A program made the translations under genes and the position numbers. This document shows, in pieces, positions 10,101 to 17,044 of a stretch of 64,000 nucleotides of DNA. Under the pieces are notes generated by a model that saw only the letters and a program-made list of their open reading frames with translations, was not told the DNA's origin and searched no databases. Where the stretch lies: assembly GCF_000429085.1 (NCBI RefSeq), contig NZ_AUBE01000005.1:248001-312000 (forward strand). Reading direction: 5' to 3'. Source of the DNA: Streptomyces flavidovirens DSM 40150 (lineage in GTDB: Bacteria > Actinomycetota > Actinomycetes > Streptomycetales > Streptomycetaceae). Position 1 is the first letter of the stretch. Each line of letters starts with the position of its first letter.

Positions 10101-10456
10101 AGCAGTTCCGACTCGGCCCGGCGGGTTCGTACCAGCAGTTCCCGCCAGGATTCCGGTGCGGCGGTCAGCCGGCAGGGCAGCGGCGGGCCGCCCCCGGCGG
10201 TGACGTAGCCCGTGCTGACGTCGGGATCGCCGGCCAGAGCCGCGAGCACCTTGGTGTGCGCGGCGAGCACCACCGAGGTCAACGGCATCGCCAGGTCCCC
10301 GGCGAGCCGGTGCAGCGCTGCCGCGACGCCGTCCGGGACCGCCGCCTGGTACGTGGCGATCCCCGGCGCAGGGTCCGGCGCCCAGCGGGGGAGCACGGTG
10401 GAGCCACCGGCGGTGAGCACACCGCTCCAGAACTTCCGGCCGGCCTCGGTCCGCAT
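7163..10456 (-). CDS. Single-module NRPS: half condensation domain, A, T, TE
   Basis: Nonribosomal peptide synthetase of 1097 residues. Residues 1 to about 225 match only the C-terminal half of a condensation domain; no HHxxxDG is present. The A domain (about 250-735) has YFTSGSTGEPKG, NAYGLTETSDD, YRGGDYGRW and TANGKTDRK. The carrier domain has FFDRGGTSLSAV with the phosphopantetheine serine, and the C-terminal thioesterase (about 850-1090) has GHSSG and a late DGGHHF. By hand alignment the A-domain pocket is roughly D-I-W-Q-V-A-A-D-D; two acidic residues at 330/331 would suit a cationic side chain such as Dap. The ATG at 10456 has GGAGGGAG upstream, 17 bases after the previous gene. The true substrate is not proven. 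Confidence 0.88.
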   Translation of the reverse strand: MRTEAGRKFWSGVLTAGGSTVLPRWAPDPAPGIATYQAAVPDGVAAALHRLAGDLAMPLTSVVLAAHTKVLAALAGDPDVSTGYVTAGGGPPLPCRLTAAPESWRELLVRTRRAESELLAHKDFPVDELRHELRLAGPSTEAVFDPAGGDGGLPGHVVVGLGVSRDDGGLSLRLRYRSDALDADAAGRIAGYHLTALALIAADPDAEHRRQTLLSAEELRFQTEGLAGPHRDLPDRRVHELFEERVRAHPEAVAAVHGDRQWTYRELNERANRLGRALLARGLRREGVVAVVTERNLDWMAAVLAVFKAGGVYLPIEPHFPAERIAATLSRAGCGLVLTERGSTATLDQALGSSSPGSPSPGSSPGVRKLHVHEAYAEDRTGADLGVRVAPDQAAYIYFTSGSTGEPKGAMCEHAGMLNHLYAKIDDLEIGEGQVVAQTAPQCFDISLWQLLSALLVGGRTLLVEQEEILDVRRFVDRIADGRVTVLQVVPSYLDVVLSRLEQHPRELPDLRYVSATGEALKKELVQRWFAAEPGIRLVNAYGLTETSDDTNHEVMHRVPDTERVPLGRCVNNVRVYVVDEQLSPVPLGAPGVIAFSGVCVGRGYVNDPERTRQAFMTDPHGAGRRLYRGGDYGRWLPGGKLDFLGRRDSQVKIRGFRIEIGEVENTLLRVPGVRDGAVVITERPGRSAHLVAFCTGPRPLDAGVLLDRLGASLPEYMIPSAVHWRESLPTTANGKTDRKTLTALAGELDAAGEDRSTPTTPAEQRLAAAWAEVLGIPQHRIGRLDHFFDRGGTSLSAVKLAVALDRAVSVKDVARHPVLADLAQLLDGGPEQSAGLLQPLSEPDSARTGALICFPPAGGGAVSFEPMARALRGIGPAVYAVEPPSHDVSAGGRTFASLSYVVEEVSAEISRLGLTGILLWGHSSGAAPALETARRLQEQGVDVQRVFVAAQLPGDAAGRRAAVTELTGWSDARIAAELSADSAYLGLGRLDAGQVEHIAAAYRHDVVSAHRYFADALGSPPAVKLAAPVTVIVAADDPVTTGFRERHRDWQLLADHVDLYELTDGGHHFPRTRPAEAAKAVLRAVDDRLPDVADMN

Positions 10457-10473
10457 GCCCGTTCTCCCTCCGC

Positions 10474-13005
10474 TCACCGTCGCCGCGTCGCGGGATCGTC
10501 GTGGCCGTCGTCGCGCGACGCGGCGGCGGGATTTCCGCCCCACCGGGCGTGCCGCGGCATGTCCTCGCCCTTCATCAGGAAGGAGTCGGCGGCGAGCACC
10601 GCGCCGTCGCCCATCGTCACGCCGTAGTGGACGAGGGCACCGACACCGACGGTGCAACCGGCGCCGATCGCGCTGTGGTCGGACTTGAAGGTGCCGTCCT
10701 CCTGCGAATGGCACTGGATTTTGCTCCCGGCATTGAGGGTGCAGTCGCTTCCGATGGTGGTGAGCGTCCGCTCCGTCACATAGCAGCCGTCGTCGAACAC
10801 CCTGCTGCCGAGCCGGACTCCGAGCGACCGCCAGATCATGTTCTTGAAAGGAGTGCCGTTGAATACGTTCAGGTAGTGGTCGGGCACTTTCCACAGGCGT
10901 TCGTGCCACCAGAAGTACGGGTCGTAGATGGAGCACAGCCGGGGCTTCAGCGGGCGGAATCCGGTGAAGCAGCGCTCCAGCAGGACGAAATAGGCCGCGG
11001 TGGACAGGAGGCCGAGGACCAGCGACACGGCTATCGCAAGCTGTCCGGCTACGCCGTGCAGGTCGACGGCGGCGAGGCCGAGCACCGTGAGGAAGAAGAC
11101 ATGGAGCCACCGTACGAAGAGGCAGCAGCCCATGGTGCGGATGTTGTAGCGGTTCTTCGCGGCGAGGTTCCGGCGCAGGTTGTCTCCGGTCCGCAGATGG
11201 TCGAACCGGGAATCGCGTTCCACCGAGCGGGGAATTTCGAAACACGGGGAGCCGAGCAGCCCGACGCCTTCCCGTACTGCGCCATCGAGAGGGACCATCA
11301 CCTTCGTCCCGAGCAGGCAGTTGTCGCCGGTCTTCGCGCCCGAGGGATAGGCGATGTGGTTTCCCAGGAAGTTGTGCGGCCCGATCGACGCCCGCGACAC
11401 ACGGAATGACGTGCTGGAAAATTCCGCGTTCATGATGGAAAGACCGTCGGCAACCATCGTTCCGCTGCCCACGGAGGCCAGATACGGGGTCTCGTGCTGT
11501 ACGTCCGAGCCGAAATTCGACCCGGTCTGCTCCACTCGCGACAGGTCGTATCCGAGACCGCGCAGATAGTCGACGATGTAGGAGCTGTCACCGCAGAGCC
11601 AGAGGAAGAACTTCACGTTCGTCAGGCGCGTGATCGCCCTGTGCACCGAGTAGTGGAGGCCGTACAGCGGATAGATCCTTTCGGGCCGCATCACGAGGTT
11701 CAGCAGGCGTGGAACGGTGAGCAGCGTGGCGAGGCCGACGACGACGTAGCCGAAGAACAGCACGAGGGACGTGATCAGCGCGTCGAGGTAGAGCTTTGGC
11801 GACGTGAAGCCCACGGTGCCGGGGGCCAGCGCGTCGCCCAGCGCCGGGACCTCGGTCAACAGCATGTACAAGCCCCCCACGGTCAGTGGCACGTACAGCA
11901 GGAAAAGCTGGAGCAGGGTCAGTACGCCGTACCAGGCACGGCGCAGTGTGCCGCAGTGCGCCGGAGCGACCCGCACGTAGTCGACTTCGGTGCGCTGGGC
12001 GGGCGATCCGTGCCAGCGCTCACCGTCCGGGACCCGCTGGCCGCTGTACAGCGCCGACGTATGGCCCAGTTGCGCGCCGTCCCCCATCGACGTGTCGATG
12101 TCGAGGACGGTTTTCTCGCCGGCGAATACGTCCCGGCCGAGGGTGACCCGGCCGGTCTCTATACGTCCGGCGTGGGCCCGGTAGCACAGGAAGTGCGAGT
12201 CCTTGCGGATCACCGTACCGGTGCCGATTCTGAGCAGGTCGGTGCAGACCGGAACGGTGCGGGAGAGGATCGTGACGTGCTTGCCGATCCGGGCACCGAG
12301 TGCCCGCAGGTACAGCACGTACAGGGGATTGCCGACGAAGAAGACCATCGGGTTGGCGTGAAGCAGAACCTTGACGGTCCAGAAGCGCAGATACGTCAGC
12401 CCCCATACCGGGAATTCACGGGCCCTCCACCGGCCGATCAGGATCCATTTGGCGACGACCGGGAAGGTGCACAGACCCACGAAGGCGGCACCGCCGAAGA
12501 GAAGCGAACGCAGGTAGATACCGGCCGGCCCCGAAGCGTCGGAGACCCACGCGTACCCCCGGCCGGTGATGGCTGCCGCCAGGAACGAATAGCCGAGGAA
12601 CAGCAGCAACTGGGCCGTTCCGCAGAGGACATAACGCAGCGTGCCGGCCGGTTCCACCTCCTGGGTCTGCACCGGAATCGACGGCTCAGCAGGAGCGGGG
12701 GCGGTTTCCTCAAGTGCCATCGCGAGACTACGGATCGTCGGAGTCCGGTAAATGTCCTTCATCGAGACCGACGGGAGGTCCGCGCGTTTCCTGACCCTCG
12801 CGCAGAAATGAGCCATGACGAGGGAATTGGCGCCCAAGTCGTCGAAGAAGTGGCTGTCCACCGACACCCGCTCGACACGGACGACCTCGGCCAGTACTGC
12901 GGCAAGGTTCTTCTCGGTGTCGGTCAGCGGGCCGGCATATCCGCGCTCGGCGAATGCTGATTCATCCGGCGCGGGCGGCAGAACCTCGACAGATTCTTCT
13001 TCCAT
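10474..13005 (-). CDS. Carrier protein fused to Pls-type membrane/hexapeptide domain, without A domain
   Basis: Multi-pass membrane protein of 843 residues. Residues 27-100 form a carrier domain with DDLGANSL (Ser61 for phosphopantetheine). The rest matches the C-terminal part of Pls/PosA synthetases (poly-epsilon-lysine and poly-Dap synthetases): transmembrane pairs separating three soluble left-handed beta-helix blocks, near 215-320, 485-590 and 700-815. In the known enzymes these blocks join monomers into an amino-acid homopolymer. Here the A domain normally fused in front is missing, so the following NRPS or another A domain must load it. ATG 13005 was chosen because the carrier fold begins soon after; a start up to 34 codons earlier is possible. 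Confidence 0.85.
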   Translation of the reverse strand: MEEESVEVLPPAPDESAFAERGYAGPLTDTEKNLAAVLAEVVRVERVSVDSHFFDDLGANSLVMAHFCARVRKRADLPSVSMKDIYRTPTIRSLAMALEETAPAPAEPSIPVQTQEVEPAGTLRYVLCGTAQLLLFLGYSFLAAAITGRGYAWVSDASGPAGIYLRSLLFGGAAFVGLCTFPVVAKWILIGRWRAREFPVWGLTYLRFWTVKVLLHANPMVFFVGNPLYVLYLRALGARIGKHVTILSRTVPVCTDLLRIGTGTVIRKDSHFLCYRAHAGRIETGRVTLGRDVFAGEKTVLDIDTSMGDGAQLGHTSALYSGQRVPDGERWHGSPAQRTEVDYVRVAPAHCGTLRRAWYGVLTLLQLFLLYVPLTVGGLYMLLTEVPALGDALAPGTVGFTSPKLYLDALITSLVLFFGYVVVGLATLLTVPRLLNLVMRPERIYPLYGLHYSVHRAITRLTNVKFFLWLCGDSSYIVDYLRGLGYDLSRVEQTGSNFGSDVQHETPYLASVGSGTMVADGLSIMNAEFSSTSFRVSRASIGPHNFLGNHIAYPSGAKTGDNCLLGTKVMVPLDGAVREGVGLLGSPCFEIPRSVERDSRFDHLRTGDNLRRNLAAKNRYNIRTMGCCLFVRWLHVFFLTVLGLAAVDLHGVAGQLAIAVSLVLGLLSTAAYFVLLERCFTGFRPLKPRLCSIYDPYFWWHERLWKVPDHYLNVFNGTPFKNMIWRSLGVRLGSRVFDDGCYVTERTLTTIGSDCTLNAGSKIQCHSQEDGTFKSDHSAIGAGCTVGVGALVHYGVTMGDGAVLAADSFLMKGEDMPRHARWGGNPAAASRDDGHDDPATRRR

Positions 13006-13103
13006 GCGAACCCCTGAAGAGAATTCCTCCGGTCGCACATCATCCTCACCCAGTCTCCGTCGTCCACCGCCGGGCTGCCACTCGACTCGGGCCCGGTCGC
13101 CGG

Positions 13104-13117
13104 TCAAACCCGTTTGA
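13104..13117. promoter_or_regulatory. Inverted repeat, candidate operator upstream of the Pls-type gene
   Basis: TCAAAC at 13104-13109 and GTTTGA at 13112-13117 form a perfect 6-base inverted repeat around CC, about 100 bases before the Pls-type start and just after gltD. It is in the 144-base gap that separates gltD from the rest of the set. It could be a repressor site or part of a promoter; nothing here names the regulator. Confidence 0.35.
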
Positions 13118-13149
13118 ACACGGACAGTTGATGACTGGTCAGAGGAGAG

Positions 13150-14658
13150 TTACGCCGTCAGGGGCCGGTCCGCCGGGGAGACCGGCGCCGGCAGCACCGT
13201 GGAGCCGGTCAGGTAACGGTCGGTGGCCGCGGCGGCGGCGCGTCCCTCCGCGATGGCCCACACCACCAGCGACTGGCCGCGTCCCGCGTCACCCGCGATG
13301 AACACGCCCTCCGCCCCGCTGCGCCCGTTCTGCGTCCGCTGTTGCGCCGGCACGGCGGCGAAGGCGGTGTCCCGCGCGAAGTTCCCCCGGCCGTCCAGTG
13401 TGAGCCCGAGCTGCTCCATCAGGCCGCTGTCCCGCTCGGGGCCGCGGAAACCGAGCGCGAGCAGCACCAGCTCGGCCGGAATCCTCCGCTCAGTACCCGC
13501 CAGCGGGCTCCTGGACGCCGGCTCCACCTCCGTCAGGTGCACAGCGCATACGTGACCCGCCGGTTCCCCCTCGAAGCGGAAGGTGGCGCAGGAGAAGACC
13601 CTCGGGTCCGTGCCGTGGCGCTCCCGGGCCTCGTGATGGGCGTGGGAGATCCGATAGACCTTCGGGTACACGGGCCACGGCTCGGTCTCGGGCCGGGTGT
13701 CGCCCGGCACGGGGTTGATGTCGAGCTGCGTCACGGAGGCCGCACCCTGGCGCAGCGCGGTGCCCAGGCAGTCCGATCCGGTGTCCCCGCCGCCGACGAT
13801 CACCACGTGCCTGCCCTCGGCGGTGAGGGGCGGCGAGGCGCGGTCACCCTCCCTGGTGTGGTTGGACAGGGTCAGGTAGTCCATCGCCTGATGGACGCCG
13901 TTCAGTTCGCGGCCGGGAACAGACAGTTCCCGCCGCTCCGTGGCGCCGACGGCCACGACCACCGCGTCATGGCGCCTCCGCAGCGCGGCGGCGTCCAGGG
14001 CGCTGCCGACCCGCACACCGGTGCGGAACTTCGTGCCCTCGGCCCGCATCTGCTCGATCCGGCGGTCCAGGTGCCGCTTCTCCATCTTGAACTCGGGAAT
14101 GCCGTAGCGCAGCAACCCGCCGATGCGGTCGGCGCGCTCGTACACCGCGACCGTGTGACCGGCCCGTGTGAGCTGCTGGGCCGCCGCCAGCCCGGCCGGC
14201 CCCGACCCGATGACGGCGACGGTCTTCCCGCTCAGCCGCTGCGGCGGCCGCGGTGGCACGTACTCCCGCTCCCAGGCGTGGTCGGCGATGGCCTGTTCGA
14301 CGTTCTTGATCGTGACCGGATCGGCGTTGACGGCCAGTACACAGGCGTCCTCGCACGGTGCCGGGCACAGCCGCCCGGTGAACTCGGGAAAGTTGTTGGT
14401 CGCGTGCAGCCGCTCGGCCGCGGCGCGCCAGTCGCCGCGCGCCGCGTACGCGTTCCACTCGGGGATGAGGTTTCCCAGCGGACAGCCGCTGTGGCAGAAC
14501 GGTATGCCGCAGTCCATGCAGCGCCCCGCCTGCTCGGACACCAGAGGAAGCAGCGGCTGCCCCGAGTGGACCTCGTTCCAGTCGCTCAGCCGTTCCCCGA
14601 CGGGGCGTGCCCCGCTGGGCCTGCGGGGGGTTCTGAGGAAGCCGTAGGGATCTGTCAT
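13150..14658 (-). CDS. gltD: Glutamate synthase small-subunit-like protein
   Basis: NADPH-binding, iron-sulfur flavoprotein of the GltD family, 502 residues. The N-terminus has cysteine clusters CMDCGIPFCHSGCP and CPAPCEDAC for two 4Fe-4S centres, followed by FAD motif VAVIGSGPAGLAAAQQL and NADPH motif VVIVGGGDTGSDC. In glutamate synthase it passes electrons to GltB to make glutamate from glutamine and 2-oxoglutarate. No gltB is adjacent. Start ATG 14658 has GGAGG eight bases upstream. It shares strand and a short gap with the Dap gene set; since SbnA consumes glutamate and SbnB releases 2-oxoglutarate, a recycling role is plausible but inferred. Confidence 0.9.
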   Translation of the reverse strand: MTDPYGFLRTPRRPSGARPVGERLSDWNEVHSGQPLLPLVSEQAGRCMDCGIPFCHSGCPLGNLIPEWNAYAARGDWRAAAERLHATNNFPEFTGRLCPAPCEDACVLAVNADPVTIKNVEQAIADHAWEREYVPPRPPQRLSGKTVAVIGSGPAGLAAAQQLTRAGHTVAVYERADRIGGLLRYGIPEFKMEKRHLDRRIEQMRAEGTKFRTGVRVGSALDAAALRRRHDAVVVAVGATERRELSVPGRELNGVHQAMDYLTLSNHTREGDRASPPLTAEGRHVVIVGGGDTGSDCLGTALRQGAASVTQLDINPVPGDTRPETEPWPVYPKVYRISHAHHEARERHGTDPRVFSCATFRFEGEPAGHVCAVHLTEVEPASRSPLAGTERRIPAELVLLALGFRGPERDSGLMEQLGLTLDGRGNFARDTAFAAVPAQQRTQNGRSGAEGVFIAGDAGRGQSLVVWAIAEGRAAAAATDRYLTGSTVLPAPVSPADRPLTA

Positions 14659-14688
14659 ACGCGCCGCCTCCAGCGCCCGTCCGCAGTG

Positions 14689-14713
14689 CATTACGGCACT
14701 TTCATTACATTAC
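14689..14713. promoter_or_regulatory. Three CATTAC direct repeats upstream of gltD
   Basis: CATTAC occurs at 14689-14694, 14703-14708 and 14708-14713 (GTAATG in the gltD direction), 30-55 bases before the gltD start. The spacing and position in a divergent promoter region suggest a regulator binding site. It is unusually AT-rich for this window. No named regulator can be assigned from sequence alone. Confidence 0.35.
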
Positions 14714-14908
14714 GCTCCTTTTGCTCATACTTCACCCCGGAGGGGACTGCCGACCGAACACCCCCTGGCGTCGGAGCGGTTGTACTCATGAGGCACACCA
14801 TCCGCGCATGGCGCAGCAGCTACCGTTGGGGCCTGATGTCGGATGCGGTACACGGTGCACGCGTGGCACCACGGGCCGCGACTTCGGGAGGACTGGGGTG
14901 GAAACGCA

Positions 14909-17044
14909 ATGCTGGATCCCATGTCGTTGGCGGCCATTACGGCGGTGCTGGGCGCGGCCGGGTCGGGGATGGCGAACGAGGCGGGGAAGCGCGCCTGGGA
15001 GTCCGCGGGCGGACTGGTGCGGCGGATCGCCGGACGAGACGTAGCCGCACCGACCAGCGGCGCCGAAAGGGAGGCCGTGGCGCGTGTGGTCTTCGAGGGG
15101 GTACACCGTGACCCTCAGCTTGCCCTGACGTGGGAGGCGTTCACCCGGGGCATGCCACCGACGCGTGGCGCCGCCGGACGTCCCCAGCTTCCGCCCTCGG
15201 TACGGTTCTTCACCGACCGGCGGGAGGCGATGAAGCTTCTCGACGAGGAGGCGTCGCGCCCCGCCGACGGCCGGCCCCGGGTGGCGCTCCTGCACGGCGC
15301 CGAGGCCATGGGCACCAGCACCCTCGCTGTGCACTGGGGAAACAAAGAGGCACAGCGCTATCCAGACGGTCAGCTCTACGTCGACCTGCACGGCGGATCC
15401 AGCAGCACCGCACTCGACGCCTTCTCGGCGTTGCGCCGTCTGCTGCGGCAGCTCGGTGTGCCCGATGAAGAGATTCCGCCTTCGGGCGAGGGGCGGATCG
15501 AGCAATTCCGGCGCCTCGTCTCCGGCCGGCGACTGCTGGTCATTGCCGACCATGCCCATTCCGCCGCTCAGCTCCGACCGCTCATCACCGCGGCACCCGG
15601 CCTGTTCACCCTCGTGGTCTCCCGCCACCCACTGCCCGGCCTCGACGCGCTGCGCATCCCCGTCGGCCCCCTGGCGGACAAGGACGCGAGGAGACTGCTG
15701 ACCGAGATCGCCGGCAAGCCGGCGGTCGCCGCGGCGCGTGCCGTGCTGCCGCCTCTCCTCGCCCGGTGCGGTGGCTCGCCCTACGCTCTGCGGGCTGCCG
15801 CGCTCCGGCTCGCCCAGCCGATGCCGGCGCCCCACGTGCGGGAGGAATCCGCGATGCACGAGGACGAGCCTGTCCGTACCGCCGTCGAGGACGCCTATCG
15901 CTCACTGGACGCGGACGCGGCCCGCGTGTACCGACTGATGAGCCTGCGTGCGTGGCCCGCCATCACCCCAGCCGCGGCAGCGCACGCCGCCCAGACCGAC
16001 GACCGCGACGCCGCCCGCATCCTCGCTGAACTCGCCGGCCGGCAGCTGCTGGAGCACACGGACGACGGCCGCTTCCGATACCGCCCAGCCGTACGGCGGC
16101 ACGCCGAGCAGGCCGCTGTACGCGACGACGGCATCCCGGCATGCGCGAGCGCCGTGGCGCGGGTCGTCGACGGGTACCTGTATCTCGCCCTGAGCGCGGC
16201 ACGCGGCGCCCTGCCGGAAAGCTGGCGCGTCCCGTCACTGCCCGTACCGCCGGACCGGAGCGACTACACCGACCGTGGACAAGCGCTGTCGGTTCTCGCC
16301 GCCGAGTCCGGCAATATCGTCGAGGCGATGCGAGCAGCCGAGGAGTTCGGAAACCATGACACCGTCATGGCCCTCGGCCAGGCTCTCTGGCCGCTGCAGC
16401 TCAAAGCAGGCCACCACGACGAACTGCTGCCCGCGCTGCGCCTCGCGTCCAGCACAGCCGCCGCGCACCAGCCCGGCTCCCGCGCCGCAGGAGCACTGAA
16501 GGCGCAACTCGCCCACACCCTGACGGAGTTGCAGCGCTACGAAGAAGCGGAGGCGCTGGCGCTCGCGGCCGCCGCGGACGAGCGGACGGCCGGCCACATC
16601 CGAGGCCGTGCCTCATCGGTCGAGTTCCTCGGGCTGCTGCGGCTGCGACAGTGGCGCTTCGCCGAGGCGTACGCCTGCTTCGACGAAGCGGGGGAGATCT
16701 ACGACGGGATCGGCCCCGACGACGAAGGCGCGGCCGACCTCCCCCGCGCCCGCGCCCTGCTCGAACGCCACCGAGGCCGTGCACTGCGGGGCATGGGAAG
16801 GCACCAGGAAGCGCGCGAGCACCTGGAGGGCGCGCTGCGATTCTTCCGGGAGTGCGGAGAGGCGTACAACACGGCACGTGTGCTCACCGATCTCGCTGAG
16901 ACCCGCCTCGACACACAGGACCATGCCGCAGCGCTGCCGCTCGTCGAGGAGGCCATCGCGAAACTCGTGGGTGAAGGGGGGGAATACCACCTCGCCTACC
17001 TGAGGGCCATGCGCGAGCGGTGCCTCAGCCGGTTTCAGGGGTGA
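14909..17044 (+). CDS. STAND-type NB-ARC/TPR protein with degenerate P-loop
   Basis: Protein of 711 residues with the architecture of the NTPase and TPR parts of AfsR-like STAND proteins but without a DNA-binding domain. The N-terminal 60 residues are a helical segment (AVLGAAGSGMANEAGKR). The nucleotide domain follows at about 100-330, then a winged-helix-like stretch and TPR repeats from about 500 (for example RHRGRALRGMGRHQEAREHL). The P-loop reads HGAEAMGTST, with Thr136 where the essential lysine should be; the Walker B-like LLVIADHAH remains. It therefore may bind but not hydrolyse nucleotide, or act as a scaffold. Start 14909 follows GGGTGG; an in-frame ATG at 14843 is possible. Its 3' end overlaps the opposing gene by 20 bases. 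Confidence 0.75.
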   Translation: MLDPMSLAAITAVLGAAGSGMANEAGKRAWESAGGLVRRIAGRDVAAPTSGAEREAVARVVFEGVHRDPQLALTWEAFTRGMPPTRGAAGRPQLPPSVRFFTDRREAMKLLDEEASRPADGRPRVALLHGAEAMGTSTLAVHWGNKEAQRYPDGQLYVDLHGGSSSTALDAFSALRRLLRQLGVPDEEIPPSGEGRIEQFRRLVSGRRLLVIADHAHSAAQLRPLITAAPGLFTLVVSRHPLPGLDALRIPVGPLADKDARRLLTEIAGKPAVAAARAVLPPLLARCGGSPYALRAAALRLAQPMPAPHVREESAMHEDEPVRTAVEDAYRSLDADAARVYRLMSLRAWPAITPAAAAHAAQTDDRDAARILAELAGRQLLEHTDDGRFRYRPAVRRHAEQAAVRDDGIPACASAVARVVDGYLYLALSAARGALPESWRVPSLPVPPDRSDYTDRGQALSVLAAESGNIVEAMRAAEEFGNHDTVMALGQALWPLQLKAGHHDELLPALRLASSTAAAHQPGSRAAGALKAQLAHTLTELQRYEEAEALALAAAADERTAGHIRGRASSVEFLGLLRLRQWRFAEAYACFDEAGEIYDGIGPDDEGAADLPRARALLERHRGRALRGMGRHQEAREHLEGALRFFRECGEAYNTARVLTDLAETRLDTQDHAAALPLVEEAIAKLVGEGGEYHLAYLRAMRERCLSRFQG

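Noticed and set aside
10457..11245. N-terminal extension of the NRPS frame upstream of 10456
   Set aside because: It is arginine/proline-rich shadow sequence over the end of the Pls-type gene; a strong ribosome site and proper domain start are at 10456.
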